Assembly (NCBI GenBank): GCA_021785315.1
Contig: JAJYFX010000011.1
Span: forward strand, 1-14,571
Direction: 5' to 3'
DNA from: Actinomycetes bacterium
GTDB taxonomy: Bacteria > Actinomycetota > Acidimicrobiia > Acidimicrobiales > Acidimicrobiaceae
DNA length: 14,571 nt
The position numbers and the translations under genes are program-made. The notes under the pieces are model-generated. The model made no database searches and was not told the DNA's origin. It worked only from the letters and a program-made list of their open reading frames with translations. Below, piece by piece: positions 1 to 7,406 of this stretch; the stretch's first letter is position 1; each line of letters opens with the position of its first letter.

Positions 1-48
1 TACGTTGCCACAACCCAGTATTCCCAAACGAACCGGTATAGAACTCAC
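1..48 (-). CDS. hom: Homoserine dehydrogenase, N-terminal fragment (cut by window edge)
   Basis: Only 16 codons are visible. Read on the minus strand from a GTG at 48, they end in a Rossmann-type nucleotide-binding start (LGILGCGNV), as at the N-terminus of homoserine dehydrogenase, which reduces aspartate semialdehyde to homoserine for threonine and methionine synthesis. The identification leans on context: argS-lysA-hom is a conserved actinobacterial order. An in-frame TAA lies 12 bases upstream of the GTG, so the start must be this GTG or the TTG at 27. A GGAGG stands only one or two bases before the GTG, closer than normal for a ribosome binding site. It lies 101 bp downstream of lysA. 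Another Rossmann-fold oxidoreductase cannot be excluded from so short a stretch. Confidence 0.65.
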   Translation of the reverse strand, partial: MSSIPVRLGILGCGNV

Positions 49-149
49 CCCTCCAACTTAGCGCCTCCATGCGGCACGCTCATTGCTATCAGGCAATTGC
101 GCCTATCTGACAGCAGCCGTATTAATCGTGCAAAGGTGTTCGGCAATAC

Positions 150-1475
150 TCAATCAATATCCAGCGCAAGCATGTCACTTACGGTCTCCCTGCGCAGCAC
201 TAGCCGGTATCCCTGATTGTTCACAAACACAACCGCCGGACGGCCAACCTTATTGTAGTTTGAGGCCATTGAGTAGCCATAAGCTCCAGTGACCGGGGTG
301 GCAATCAAATCACCCACCTTTGTTGATGACGGTAATTGACCATCTCTGACCAGAACGTCTCCCGATTCGCAGTGCTTGCCCACTATCGTCACGGGCCTGT
401 CGCGGCGTGCCAGCACGTTCTCAACCGCAAAGATCTCGTAGCCGCTGTCATAAAGCACCGGTCTTGGATTATCGCTCATGCCACCGTCAACGCTCACGTA
501 AGTACGTATTCCCGGAATCTCTTTGATGGTTCCAACCTCGTACACCGTGATTGCAGCCGGCCCAACCAAGGAACGCCCGGGCTCAACAATGATTCTGGCC
601 GTGGAAGGTATGCCTGCCAGTCTGGCGCTCTCTTTCAACGAAGCGGCCCAATCTCCAAACTCGATGATTGGCTCGCCCGCAACGTAAGGAACTCCCAAGC
701 CTCCGCCAAGGTTAAGCTCTTCGACCTCCGCGGACGCAAAGAAGGGGGCGAGCATCTCCACCTCTTTCATGAAGGATTCCAACGCGAATATTTGGCTTCC
801 TATATGGGCGTGTATCCCTACCAGCTTCAGTTTCTCGGAGACCCGAAGCCTCTCGAGAGCCAGTTTTGCATCACCCGAAACTAGGCCAAAACCAAACTTC
901 GAGTCGTCCTGACCAGTCATCACGAACTCGTGTGTGTGCGCCTCGACCCCCGGCGTCACCCGGATCCAAACCTTGGCCGGGGCGTCCTTTGAAACGAGCT
1001 TCTCCAAACGGTCGATCTCGTTGAACGAATCAATGACGATACGGCCCACGCCAGCCGAGATTGCCGCTTCGAGCTCTGCGATGGACTTGTTATTGCCATG
1101 CATGACGATCCGCTCCGGCGGAAAGCCAGAACTTAGCGCTACGGCCAGCTCTCCGCCGGAAGCCACATCAATGTGCAGACCTTCTTCGGCTACCAGCCTG
1201 GCCATCGCCTTGCATAAAAATGCCTTCGAAGCGTAAGCTACGTCGCTACCGAAGTGCGTCTTTAGCTCCCTGGCACGCGATCTGATCTGCTCCTCGTCGT
1301 AGATGAACAAAGGGGAGCCGAACTCCTTGACCAAGTCTGACACCATTTGGCCGCGCATCCATAAGCCACCGTCCCGGCCGACGCCGCAACCCTGAGGCAA
1401 AAGGTACATGGGAATGGGACTGCTTGGATCAATCGCTTCCGCTGGAACACCGAACGGCCCGTTAGTCTCACCCAT
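150..1475 (-). CDS. lysA: Diaminopimelate decarboxylase
   Basis: PLP enzyme that decarboxylates meso-diaminopimelate to L-lysine, the last step of lysine synthesis in the cytosol. It has 441 residues from the ATG at 1475. An alanine-racemase-fold barrel comes first, with the PLP lysine in YASKAF (K84), then HGNNKS (127-131), HAHIGSQ (222-228), the phosphate-binding GGGLG (257-261) and EPGRS (298-302). The C-terminal beta domain has the CESGD catalytic segment (369-373) and GAYGYSMASNYN (397-408), whose tyrosine completes the site at the dimer interface. All expected active-site elements are present. The ATG overlaps the argS TGA by one base (TGATG) with GGAG 8 bases upstream, so translation is probably coupled to argS. 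A GTG at 1478 would add one residue and is also possible. About 45 N-terminal residues precede the conserved fold, a modest extension. Confidence 0.97.
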   Translation of the reverse strand: MGETNGPFGVPAEAIDPSSPIPMYLLPQGCGVGRDGGLWMRGQMVSDLVKEFGSPLFIYDEEQIRSRARELKTHFGSDVAYASKAFLCKAMARLVAEEGLHIDVASGGELAVALSSGFPPERIVMHGNNKSIAELEAAISAGVGRIVIDSFNEIDRLEKLVSKDAPAKVWIRVTPGVEAHTHEFVMTGQDDSKFGFGLVSGDAKLALERLRVSEKLKLVGIHAHIGSQIFALESFMKEVEMLAPFFASAEVEELNLGGGLGVPYVAGEPIIEFGDWAASLKESARLAGIPSTARIIVEPGRSLVGPAAITVYEVGTIKEIPGIRTYVSVDGGMSDNPRPVLYDSGYEIFAVENVLARRDRPVTIVGKHCESGDVLVRDGQLPSSTKVGDLIATPVTGAYGYSMASNYNKVGRPAVVFVNNQGYRLVLRRETVSDMLALDID

Positions 1476-3100
1476 CACATTTGCTCCAAAGCCTCAACGC
1501 CAAGCAGGGAAAGGGCAACGCGTATCGCTATCTTGCACCCTGCCACAAGATACAGCCTTGCGTAAGTGAGTTCCAGCTCCACCGCATCTGAAATGACATA
1601 GCAGTCATGATAGAAGCTGTGAAAAAGGCCGGAAAACTCCTTCAGCCAGTTGACAATCTTGTATGGAGCCCGTTCGAGCCCGGCCTCTTCCACGACTTCC
1701 GGCAACGAAGTGATCTGCCTCAAAAGCGCCAGCTCCCGCTGGTGAATCAGAAGCGAGAGGTCTATGTCGGCCAAATCAGGCATCACTATTCCCCGCTGAT
1801 CCCTTACCCGCTCTATGGAGGCCATGCGGGCATGGGCGTATTGGATGTAATAAACGGGGTTGTCCATCGACTGGGCCTTGACTTTTTCTACGTCGACTGA
1901 AGTCGCTCTGTCAATAGACGTCGACAAGGACAGAAGCCTGGTTGCCGACGGACCCAATTCATCTACGAGATCCTCCAATGGAATAAGATTCCCTTTACGC
2001 TTGGAAAACTTGAGACGGTCGCTTCCGGATAGCAACGACACCATTTGTCCCAAAAGTATCTCCAGGTGTTCGGAACCGATCCCGATCGCATCCATTGCGG
2101 CTTTTAGGGACGCCACCTGACCGTGGTGGTCGGCGCCGAAGATGTCGATTACCCTCTGGAATCCCCTTACAACGAACTTGTTGTAGTGATAGGCGATGTC
2201 ACCGGCCAGATATGTGAAATCTCCCTCTTCTTTAACTAAGTAACGATCTCTGCTATCGCCGAATCTTGTTGACAGCAATATCCTCTTGTTGCCTTCTTCT
2301 ACGATGAGTCCCTGCGCGTCAAGCATGTCCAATATTTCTTGGACCGCCCCGGACTCCTCGATTGAAGCCTGTGAAAACCACACGTCAAAGTGGATTCCGA
2401 GCTTGTCCAGCGAATTCCTGATAGTGGCAAGATTCCTTTCGGCCGCCCATGTGCCCGCAGCAACTATGTCTTCAGGGCCTGAGTAATGGGCAGCCATATC
2501 TGTCACGTAGTCGCCCTGGTAACCCTCTTCTTCCACTTCGCGTCCCGCCCGGCGCGCCAAAAGCGATTCGCCGAGGCGGCGGATCTGGCCTCCAGTGTCG
2601 TTGACGTAATACTCTGTCGAAACCTGATAGCCGCAGCGCCTTAGAAGCCGGGCCAACGCGTCCCCGTACGAAGCCCACCAGCCGTTTCCTACGTGCAACG
2701 GCCCGGTTGGATTAGCAGAGCAGAACTCCAGCATGACTTTTTCGCCGGCGCCAACCTTCGAGAGAGCGAACGACTCTTCGCCCAGCCTGACTGTCTGAGC
2801 CAGCTCATCATGCAAATAGCCGTAATCCAGAAATAAATTGATAAATCCCGGACCAGCTATTTCCACCCGCTGCTGATACTTGATTGGATTCTCGGCCAGA
2901 TAGGCGCATATTTTCTCCGCCACCGACCTGGGCTTCTCGCCCAGTAATTTCGCAGAAACCATGGCGATGTTCGTCGAGTATTCTCCGTGCTCCAAGCGGG
3001 CCGGCCTTTCAACGACGAATTCGGTGGACTCGACCTTTAGATCGAGATAGTCCGCGGCACCGCAAAGCGCGTCTATTATCGTTTCCCGAGCTCCGCTCAC
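1475..3100 (-). CDS. argS: Arginyl-tRNA synthetase
   Basis: Class I synthetase that charges tRNA-Arg with arginine in the cytosol; it needs the tRNA to activate the amino acid. It has 541 residues. The N-terminal additional domain (about 1-100) ends in EIAGPGFINLFL. The HIGH signature appears as HVGN (136-139) after EFCSANPTGP. GADHHG is at 322-327 and the KMSKS-like loop is KFSKRKG (364-370). The helical DALR anticodon-binding domain begins near NPVYYIQYAHAR (414-425) and the protein ends with the usual LLGVEALEQM. It starts at a GTG, supported by an AAAGGTGG ribosome site about 7 bases upstream. lysA overlaps its stop codon. The gene is divergent from a tRNA-Arg gene 113 bp away, so substrate and enzyme share an intergenic region. 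No convincing promoter hexamers were found there. Confidence 0.98.
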   Translation of the reverse strand: MSGARETIIDALCGAADYLDLKVESTEFVVERPARLEHGEYSTNIAMVSAKLLGEKPRSVAEKICAYLAENPIKYQQRVEIAGPGFINLFLDYGYLHDELAQTVRLGEESFALSKVGAGEKVMLEFCSANPTGPLHVGNGWWASYGDALARLLRRCGYQVSTEYYVNDTGGQIRRLGESLLARRAGREVEEEGYQGDYVTDMAAHYSGPEDIVAAGTWAAERNLATIRNSLDKLGIHFDVWFSQASIEESGAVQEILDMLDAQGLIVEEGNKRILLSTRFGDSRDRYLVKEEGDFTYLAGDIAYHYNKFVVRGFQRVIDIFGADHHGQVASLKAAMDAIGIGSEHLEILLGQMVSLLSGSDRLKFSKRKGNLIPLEDLVDELGPSATRLLSLSTSIDRATSVDVEKVKAQSMDNPVYYIQYAHARMASIERVRDQRGIVMPDLADIDLSLLIHQRELALLRQITSLPEVVEEAGLERAPYKIVNWLKEFSGLFHSFYHDCYVISDAVELELTYARLYLVAGCKIAIRVALSLLGVEALEQM

Positions 3101-3213
3101 CTGACCGCCACCTTTTCAAAACACCTCAAACCCATCGTAGGAATCAATTCTCGATCAATACCTTGTCCGCACCGTGACGAACCTCGAATTCGCCACACTA
3201 CTCTGGCTAATGT

Positions 3214-3285
3214 GCCCTCGTAGCTCAGGGGATAGAGCACCGGCCTCCGGAGCCGGGTGCGCAGGTTCGAATCCTGCCGAGGGCG
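3214..3285 (+). tRNA. tRNA-Arg, anticodon CCG
   Basis: A full cloverleaf can be drawn. The acceptor stem GCCCTCG (3214-3220) pairs perfectly with CGAGGGC (3278-3284), followed by discriminator G3285. The D arm is GCTC/GAGC with an 8-base loop. The anticodon stem CCGGC/GCCGG holds the loop CTCCGGA, with CCG at 3247-3249. The T arm GCAGG/CCTGC holds TTCGAAT. The anticodon reads CGG arginine codons. The gene is 72 bases long with a 4-base variable loop. CCA is not encoded (the next bases are CAA), so it must be added enzymatically. A T-rich stretch follows, but no clear hairpin terminator. Confidence 0.97.
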
Positions 3286-3575
3286 CAATTTTCTTAATTA
3301 GCTAGCCTAGAGGTACCTCCGGCATTTCCGCAGAAAAGCCTCAGATTGCATACAAAGCCGGCAATCCCGCCTATCGAATCGGTCCATGGGCCGCCTTTGG
3401 CGCCCGGCGGCGCGCAGAATTTAGCTCTCTCCGCCAAGGTGGGCTGACAACGCTGCCGTGATATGAAAGACTTTGTTGTCCGGATAAATACCAGACCGAT
3501 TTCCACATCTTCATCCTCATCTCATACAGCACAGATAAGAATAAAACTATAAGAAATCCCTCGAAGAGTACAAGA
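3286..3575. other. Intergenic region between tRNA-Arg and the MurE-like gene
   Basis: No convincing gene is seen in these 290 bases. The tRNA is followed by an AT-rich run and then by mixed sequence containing one GC-rich inverted repeat (3390-3411). The last 60 bases before the MurE-like start are A-rich and include TATAAG near 3548, which could be a -10 element, but no matching -35 was found. Short frames exist on both strands (for example minus 3294-3506) without recognisable content. Confidence 0.5.
3390..3411. repeat. GC-rich inverted repeat
   Basis: GCCGCC (3390-3395) and GGCGGC (3406-3411) are perfect complements around a 10-base loop. The stem is short but strong. There is no T-run on either side, so it is not a standard intrinsic terminator. 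It could be a structural element in the leader of the MurE-like gene, or chance. Confidence 0.3.
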
Positions 3576-5081
3576 GTGGTTGGACAATTGAGTTATTCGC
3601 TTTCGCAGCTTGCCAATCAGATACAGGGAGCACAGACGATAGGTGCAGACGTCGAAGTGCGCGGCATAGCAAGTGATTCCCGCCTGGTCAATCCGGGCGA
3701 TATGTTCACCGCCATGAAGGGAAGCCGACTCGACGGTCACGATTTCGCGGCGGAAGCCATTGAAAACGGCGCCAGCTCGCTCATGGTCACCCGCCAGCTT
3801 CCTTTCGAGCTTCCTCAGGTAATCGTTCCATCGGTGCGCCACGTTCTGGGAATAGTCTCTTCCCTGGTTTACGGAGTACCTTCGTCCGAGATGAAGGTCA
3901 TCGGAATTACTGGGACAAACGGCAAGACAACCACCTCCTACATGCTTGAAAATGCTCTCGAACACGCAGGAATTCAGTCCGGCCTGATAGGCACCATAGA
4001 GACAAAGATCAATGGGCAATCGATTCCGGCGATTTTCACAACCCCTGAAGCTCCATCTCTTCAATATTCCCTTGCGGAGATGTTGAAGCATAACGTGGAA
4101 GTAGCGGTCATGGAGGTCTCGTCACACGGAATCGACCAGCACAGGATCGATGGAACCCAGTTCGAACTGGGCATATTCACCAATTTGTCGCCGGAGCATC
4201 TCGATTATCACGGAACCATCGAGCAGTACTTCGCCACCAAGGCGCGGCTATTTGAACCGCACAGGTGCAAAAAGGCGCTGATCTGCGTAGATGACGAGTG
4301 GGGGCTTCGTCTCAGCCATCAGATGCAGGTTCCATACGTGACCTTTGGCAGCTCGACGCTTGCCGACTACCAAATCGAGGACATCAAGATTACCCACGAT
4401 GGAACATTGTTCATGCTCAAAGGACCCGACGTTTGCACCGAAATCTTCTCTCCAATCGTCGGTGCCTGCAACGCTCAAAACGCGGCAGCTGCCTTCCTGG
4501 CTCTTCATCTCTTGGGAATGGACACAAAAGCAGCTATTGCGGGAATCATGAGTTGCGAAAGCGTGTCCGGACGATTCCAGAGAATTGAACTCGGCCAGCA
4601 GATCGAGATCATAGTCGACTATGCCCACACGCCGGGAGCTATCAGGTCGCTGATTGAAACGGCCAGATCGCTTGCTCCGCCGGGCTCCGAGGTCTATATA
4701 GTCGCGGGGGCAAGAGGGGGCCGAGACAGGCTGAAGAGACCAGAGCTCGGCAGGGCCCTGGCAACGGCAAATCACGTTATACTCACCGTTGATTCGCCGG
4801 GCGACGAAGACCCCGCGACAATTGTCGAACAGTTGATCGCCGGCACTATTGACGTGCCAGAAGGCCGAATCTCCGTCGAATTGGACCGAGAGAAGGCAAT
4901 CGGACTCGCCATCAGCTCGGCTTCGGAAAATGATACGGTACTCATCGTCGGACGCGGCCACGAGAAGAGTCTGCGGATAGGCAACCGCAAGATCCTTCTT
5001 GATGACGTCGAGGCGGCAAAGCAAGCGGTGAAGACTCTGGGCTTAGCCGATTCGCAAGATCGCGCTTACGCAGCACGGTGA
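3576..5081 (+). CDS. murE: MurE-like UDP-MurNAc-tripeptide ligase with altered amino-acid motif
   Basis: Cytosolic Mur ligase. MurE enzymes add the third amino acid (meso-diaminopimelate or lysine) to UDP-MurNAc-L-Ala-D-Glu using ATP. It has 501 residues, a normal length. The UDP-sugar domain has SDSRLVNPGD (33-42). The P-loop is GTNGKTTT (113-120), followed by TTPEAP (155-160), SSHG (182-185), the likely carbamylated K222 in TKARLF, GRF (332-334) and VDYAHTP (347-353). Two motifs are off-type. The DNPR motif that selects diaminopimelate is DSPG (406-409), and the usual GCGGDRD is GARGGRD (378-384). GRGHE (459-463) keeps the conserved glutamate. The GTG at 3576 has only a weak ribosome site; TTG 3588 is an alternative. 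The gene stands alone, not in a dcw cell-division cluster, so it may be a paralogue. Mur ligase membership is sure; the amino acid used is not. Confidence 0.85.
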   Translation: MVGQLSYSLSQLANQIQGAQTIGADVEVRGIASDSRLVNPGDMFTAMKGSRLDGHDFAAEAIENGASSLMVTRQLPFELPQVIVPSVRHVLGIVSSLVYGVPSSEMKVIGITGTNGKTTTSYMLENALEHAGIQSGLIGTIETKINGQSIPAIFTTPEAPSLQYSLAEMLKHNVEVAVMEVSSHGIDQHRIDGTQFELGIFTNLSPEHLDYHGTIEQYFATKARLFEPHRCKKALICVDDEWGLRLSHQMQVPYVTFGSSTLADYQIEDIKITHDGTLFMLKGPDVCTEIFSPIVGACNAQNAAAAFLALHLLGMDTKAAIAGIMSCESVSGRFQRIELGQQIEIIVDYAHTPGAIRSLIETARSLAPPGSEVYIVAGARGGRDRLKRPELGRALATANHVILTVDSPGDEDPATIVEQLIAGTIDVPEGRISVELDREKAIGLAISSASENDTVLIVGRGHEKSLRIGNRKILLDDVEAAKQAVKTLGLADSQDRAYAAR

Positions 5082-5332
5082 GACCGAATATATTGCCGCC
5101 TCCCCGGAAACTTGCCGTATCTCGCACTGCTTCTGTGAGACCAGGCCTCCCAACGAAAGGTGCCGTTGCGATGCGTCGTTTGCCTTAAATACGCGATGGT
5201 AGGATTTACAGGAATAGAAATAACCCAGACAATTTAATCGCCATCGACATTTCGCCTTCTCAGCAAAAAGGAGCGGGAAGACCACAGCTTCCAACGTTAG
5301 AGTCGGCCACCTGTGGTAGTCCAGATCAACTT
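5082..5332. other. Intergenic region between MurE-like gene and glycosyltransferase
   Basis: 251 bases without a convincing gene, terminator or promoter. The glycosyltransferase frame stays open upstream to about 5189 but offers no ATG, GTG or TTG. An AAAAAGGAG run at 5265-5273 looks like a ribosome site but is not followed by a usable start codon. Confidence 0.45.
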
Positions 5333-6235
5333 ATGTCCAGACCAACTATTAGCGTAGTCATTCCCACCTACAACTCACAGGAAACTATAAAAGGCGCACT
5401 GGAATCGGTATACTCCCAGCGCGTTCCGCCTGACGAGGTCTTGGTGATAGACGACGAATCGAGCGATAACACTTGCGCAATAGTCACTTCAAACTTTCCG
5501 GAAGTGCGCCTAATCAAAAAACACAACGGAGGGCCTTCCTCCGCCAGAAACCTGGGAATCAAGAATGCGAAGTCAGAGTGGATAGCCTTCCTTGACGCTG
5601 ATGACAACTGGGCGAATGACAAAAACGAAATCCAGCTGAGTGAGATTGCCAGAAATCCTAAAGCGGTCCTAATCGCTTCCAACTGGACGGAATCTGCAAG
5701 GCCGCTGTTGGATTCCCAGAAGGCCAGGCCAGCCGAAGTCGCAACCAAGAAACTTTGGACCTCGGAGATCCTGGTGCTCAACCGTTTCCAAACCTCAACC
5801 GTTATCGCCCGCCGTGCACAGCTTGATCAATTAGGTGGCTTTCTAAGCGAACTTGACGGAGCCGAAGACTGGGATATGTGGCTGCGGCTTTCAAAACTGG
5901 GAGAGATTGTACTAATCGAGGAGCCTCTCGTCCTTTACCGCAATAGTGAGAGCGGGTACTCAAAGAACCTCGCACGGCTGATGCTAGCCATGCAAAAGAT
6001 GATGGTACGCGAGTCAGGTGAAATGTCCATCAACCCGAGACTGTTCAGGAAGATCTGGGCCTGGCATTACTTGCGCTACCTCGTAGGCTTCCTGTTGCTC
6101 AAAGATGCGAAGGGGGCAAGGACGTGCATCGTTTCTGCAGTCAAAGCCGGGCTCGGTCCTCAACTCCCTTCGGCAGCCTGGACTTACCTGATCCCGTTTC
6201 TGTCGCTCAGGATGCGAAGACGGTTCCGGAAATAG
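5333..6235 (+). CDS. Family 2 glycosyltransferase
   Basis: Probable GT-A inverting glycosyltransferase that moves a sugar from a nucleotide-sugar to a glycan, lipid or protein at the inner face of the membrane; donor and acceptor cannot be told. It has 300 residues. The N-terminal strand ISVVIPTYNSQETI (6-19) is typical of GT2, VIDDESSDNT (38-47) binds the nucleotide, and GPSSARN (67-73) is conserved. The metal-binding DAD is at 88-90 and the catalytic ED pair is in GAEDWDMWLRL (E178, D179). The C-terminal part is rich in aromatic and hydrophobic residues, with a very basic end (RMRRRFRK), suggesting membrane attachment without a clear full transmembrane helix. The ATG at 5333 has no visible ribosome binding site, and no other standard start lies upstream in frame. 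It faces dedA tail to tail with 21 bp between. Surface polysaccharide synthesis is the likely setting, by inference only. Confidence 0.92.
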   Translation: MSRPTISVVIPTYNSQETIKGALESVYSQRVPPDEVLVIDDESSDNTCAIVTSNFPEVRLIKKHNGGPSSARNLGIKNAKSEWIAFLDADDNWANDKNEIQLSEIARNPKAVLIASNWTESARPLLDSQKARPAEVATKKLWTSEILVLNRFQTSTVIARRAQLDQLGGFLSELDGAEDWDMWLRLSKLGEIVLIEEPLVLYRNSESGYSKNLARLMLAMQKMMVRESGEMSINPRLFRKIWAWHYLRYLVGFLLLKDAKGARTCIVSAVKAGLGPQLPSAAWTYLIPFLSLRMRRRFRK

Positions 6236-6256
6236 ATAACAACACTGGAGACCCTG

Positions 6257-6913
6257 CTAGGTCGAACTCTCGTCCTTTTTCATCTTTGCTTCGTAGGTTT
6301 CATCGATTGCCTTTTCGCGGCGCTTCCTATAGATGACGAAGCCGACAATTGCGACAAGCACAAGTCCAAGCAGCACATAGGACACATCTCCAGCCACCTT
6401 TTCCACCTGCTTGTAGCTTTGGCCGGCAAGAAAGCCCAGAAGCGCCATCGAAACAGCCCAGGCTATTCCGCCCGTCACGTTGAAGATAAGGAAGGTCCGA
6501 TATCTCATTCCGGCCACACCCGAGATACCGGGAACAAGCACCCTTAGGGTGGTGGTAAAACGCCCGACAAAGACACCGGGGCCACCCCTGCGCACCATGA
6601 ACTCTTCCGCACGGGCTAGGTGCGCCGGCTTCACGAAATGGGAGAGCCTGTTGTTTATCAACGACCGGCCCCATTTCTTACCAATAAAATAACCTATGCT
6701 GTCTCCGACGATTGCGCCCGCTGATGCAGCCAGCATTATAAAGATCAGCGACTCCCTGTGCTCAAAGGCAAGCACGCCCGCCACGATGACCACGGTCTCT
6801 CCTGGAAAAATAAATCCAAGAAAAATAGAGGCCTCTGCGGCAGGAAGCAGAAAGACCAGGAACAGGACCAGCCAGCCATGAAGTGTCAAGATGTAGTTTG
6901 CGATGCTGCTCAT
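6257..6913 (-). CDS. DedA-family (VTT/SNARE-associated domain) membrane protein
   Basis: Integral membrane protein of 218 residues. DedA proteins are linked to membrane homeostasis, and some members (UptA type) recycle undecaprenyl phosphate across the membrane. The family's marks are present: E27 in the first hydrophobic hairpin, FPGE (36-39), D71 in GDSIGYFIGKKWG, and GRFTTTLRVLVPGISGVAGM (117-136) with the essential arginines R118 and R124. Re-entrant and transmembrane segments fill about 10-50, 55-78, 138-165 and 176-195; the tail (196-218) is charged. The ATG at 6913 has AGGG 8 bases upstream. It lies 100 bp after ctaF on the same strand with no clear terminator between, so it may receive read-through from the respiratory operon. 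Which substrate it moves cannot be told. Confidence 0.93.
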   Translation of the reverse strand: MSSIANYILTLHGWLVLFLVFLLPAAEASIFLGFIFPGETVVIVAGVLAFEHRESLIFIMLAASAGAIVGDSIGYFIGKKWGRSLINNRLSHFVKPAHLARAEEFMVRRGGPGVFVGRFTTTLRVLVPGISGVAGMRYRTFLIFNVTGGIAWAVSMALLGFLAGQSYKQVEKVAGDVSYVLLGLVLVAIVGFVIYRKRREKAIDETYEAKMKKDESST

Positions 6914-7013
6914 CTGTAGAACCCTAGCTCTTCATGCCGATAATTTGCTGAGAATTGATCCGGTTGGGATCCGAGGCGTCTGAATTATCTCCGAGGGGGC
7001 TGAAAGGTCTGCG

Positions 7014-7406
7014 CTAGATGGAACCTCCACGCCGCGACTCAAGGGTTACATTAAGTGCCGTAGAGATAATGAAGCTGAGACCCACAACGGCCAACCATGC
7101 TCCAAACACCAAGCTCAGCGCCGTAAGGGCCGAACCCATTCCTAAAACAAAAGGCCAGATGGTATTGGATGGAAATGCACCAACCGCGCCCGAGCCTTCG
7201 GCCAGGGTTGCTTCCGGACGGTCTTCGGGACGCAAGGGCATCCTACGAACCCACCAGCTAAAGTACAGTCCCGGCATGATTCCGAGTCCGGCAGCTGCGA
7301 AAAGCATGACAGACCCGCCAGCCTCACCGGACCAAAGAAAATAAATAACCATAATCGCGAAAAAGAAGATCCCGACAAGCATGTAGACGCCACGTTCACT
7401 TTTCAT
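7014..7406 (-). CDS. ctaF: Cytochrome c oxidase subunit IV, actinobacterial type
   Basis: Small membrane subunit (130 residues) of the actinobacterial aa3 oxidase; it stabilises the complex and has no cofactor ligands. Two N-terminal helices (about 7-25 and 32-51) are followed by a hydrophilic segment with [17 protein letters not shown] (60-76), then two closely packed helices (about 81-118) beginning at NTIWPFVLG. This layout, with the acidic ADGAGE-like loop, is that of CtaF. The ATG overlaps the ctaD stop by 4 bases (ATGA), with GGAG 8 bases upstream inside the ctaD end, so it is translationally coupled. It is the last gene of the respiratory operon. Confidence 0.9.
   Translation of the reverse strand: MKSERGVYMLVGIFFFAIMVIYFLWSGEAGGSVMLFAAAGLGIMPGLYFSWWVRRMPLRPEDRPEATLAEGSGAVGAFPSNTIWPFVLGMGSALTALSLVFGAWLAVVGLSFIISTALNVTLESRRGGSI

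Noticed and set aside
49..149. Attenuator or leader peptide before hom
   Set aside because: Only a 4-base stem (AGGC/GCCT) and a 16-codon frame without a ribosome site; nothing supports amino-acid attenuation.
336..884. 182-residue plus-strand frame
   Set aside because: Wholly antisense to lysA, which has full conservation; no domain or ribosome site recognised.
3294..3506. 70-residue minus-strand frame with a fair ribosome site (AGGA 7 bases before GTG)
   Set aside because: No recognisable content, covers a GC-rich repeat, and a second unrelated frame uses the same region; too weak to call a gene.
3522..4091. 189-residue minus-strand frame over the MurE-like gene start
   Set aside because: Mirrors the MurE coding frame, with no motif of its own.
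4248..5024. 258-residue minus-strand frame
   Set aside because: Antisense to the C-terminal half of the MurE-like gene, where ligase motifs are clear on the plus strand.
5043..5294. 83-residue minus-strand frame between the MurE-like gene and the glycosyltransferase
   Set aside because: Cysteine-scattered, without domain, and overlaps the MurE-like end; looks random.
6957..6971. Terminator after ctaF
   Set aside because: GATCC/GGATC stem of 5 pairs without a T-run; too weak.
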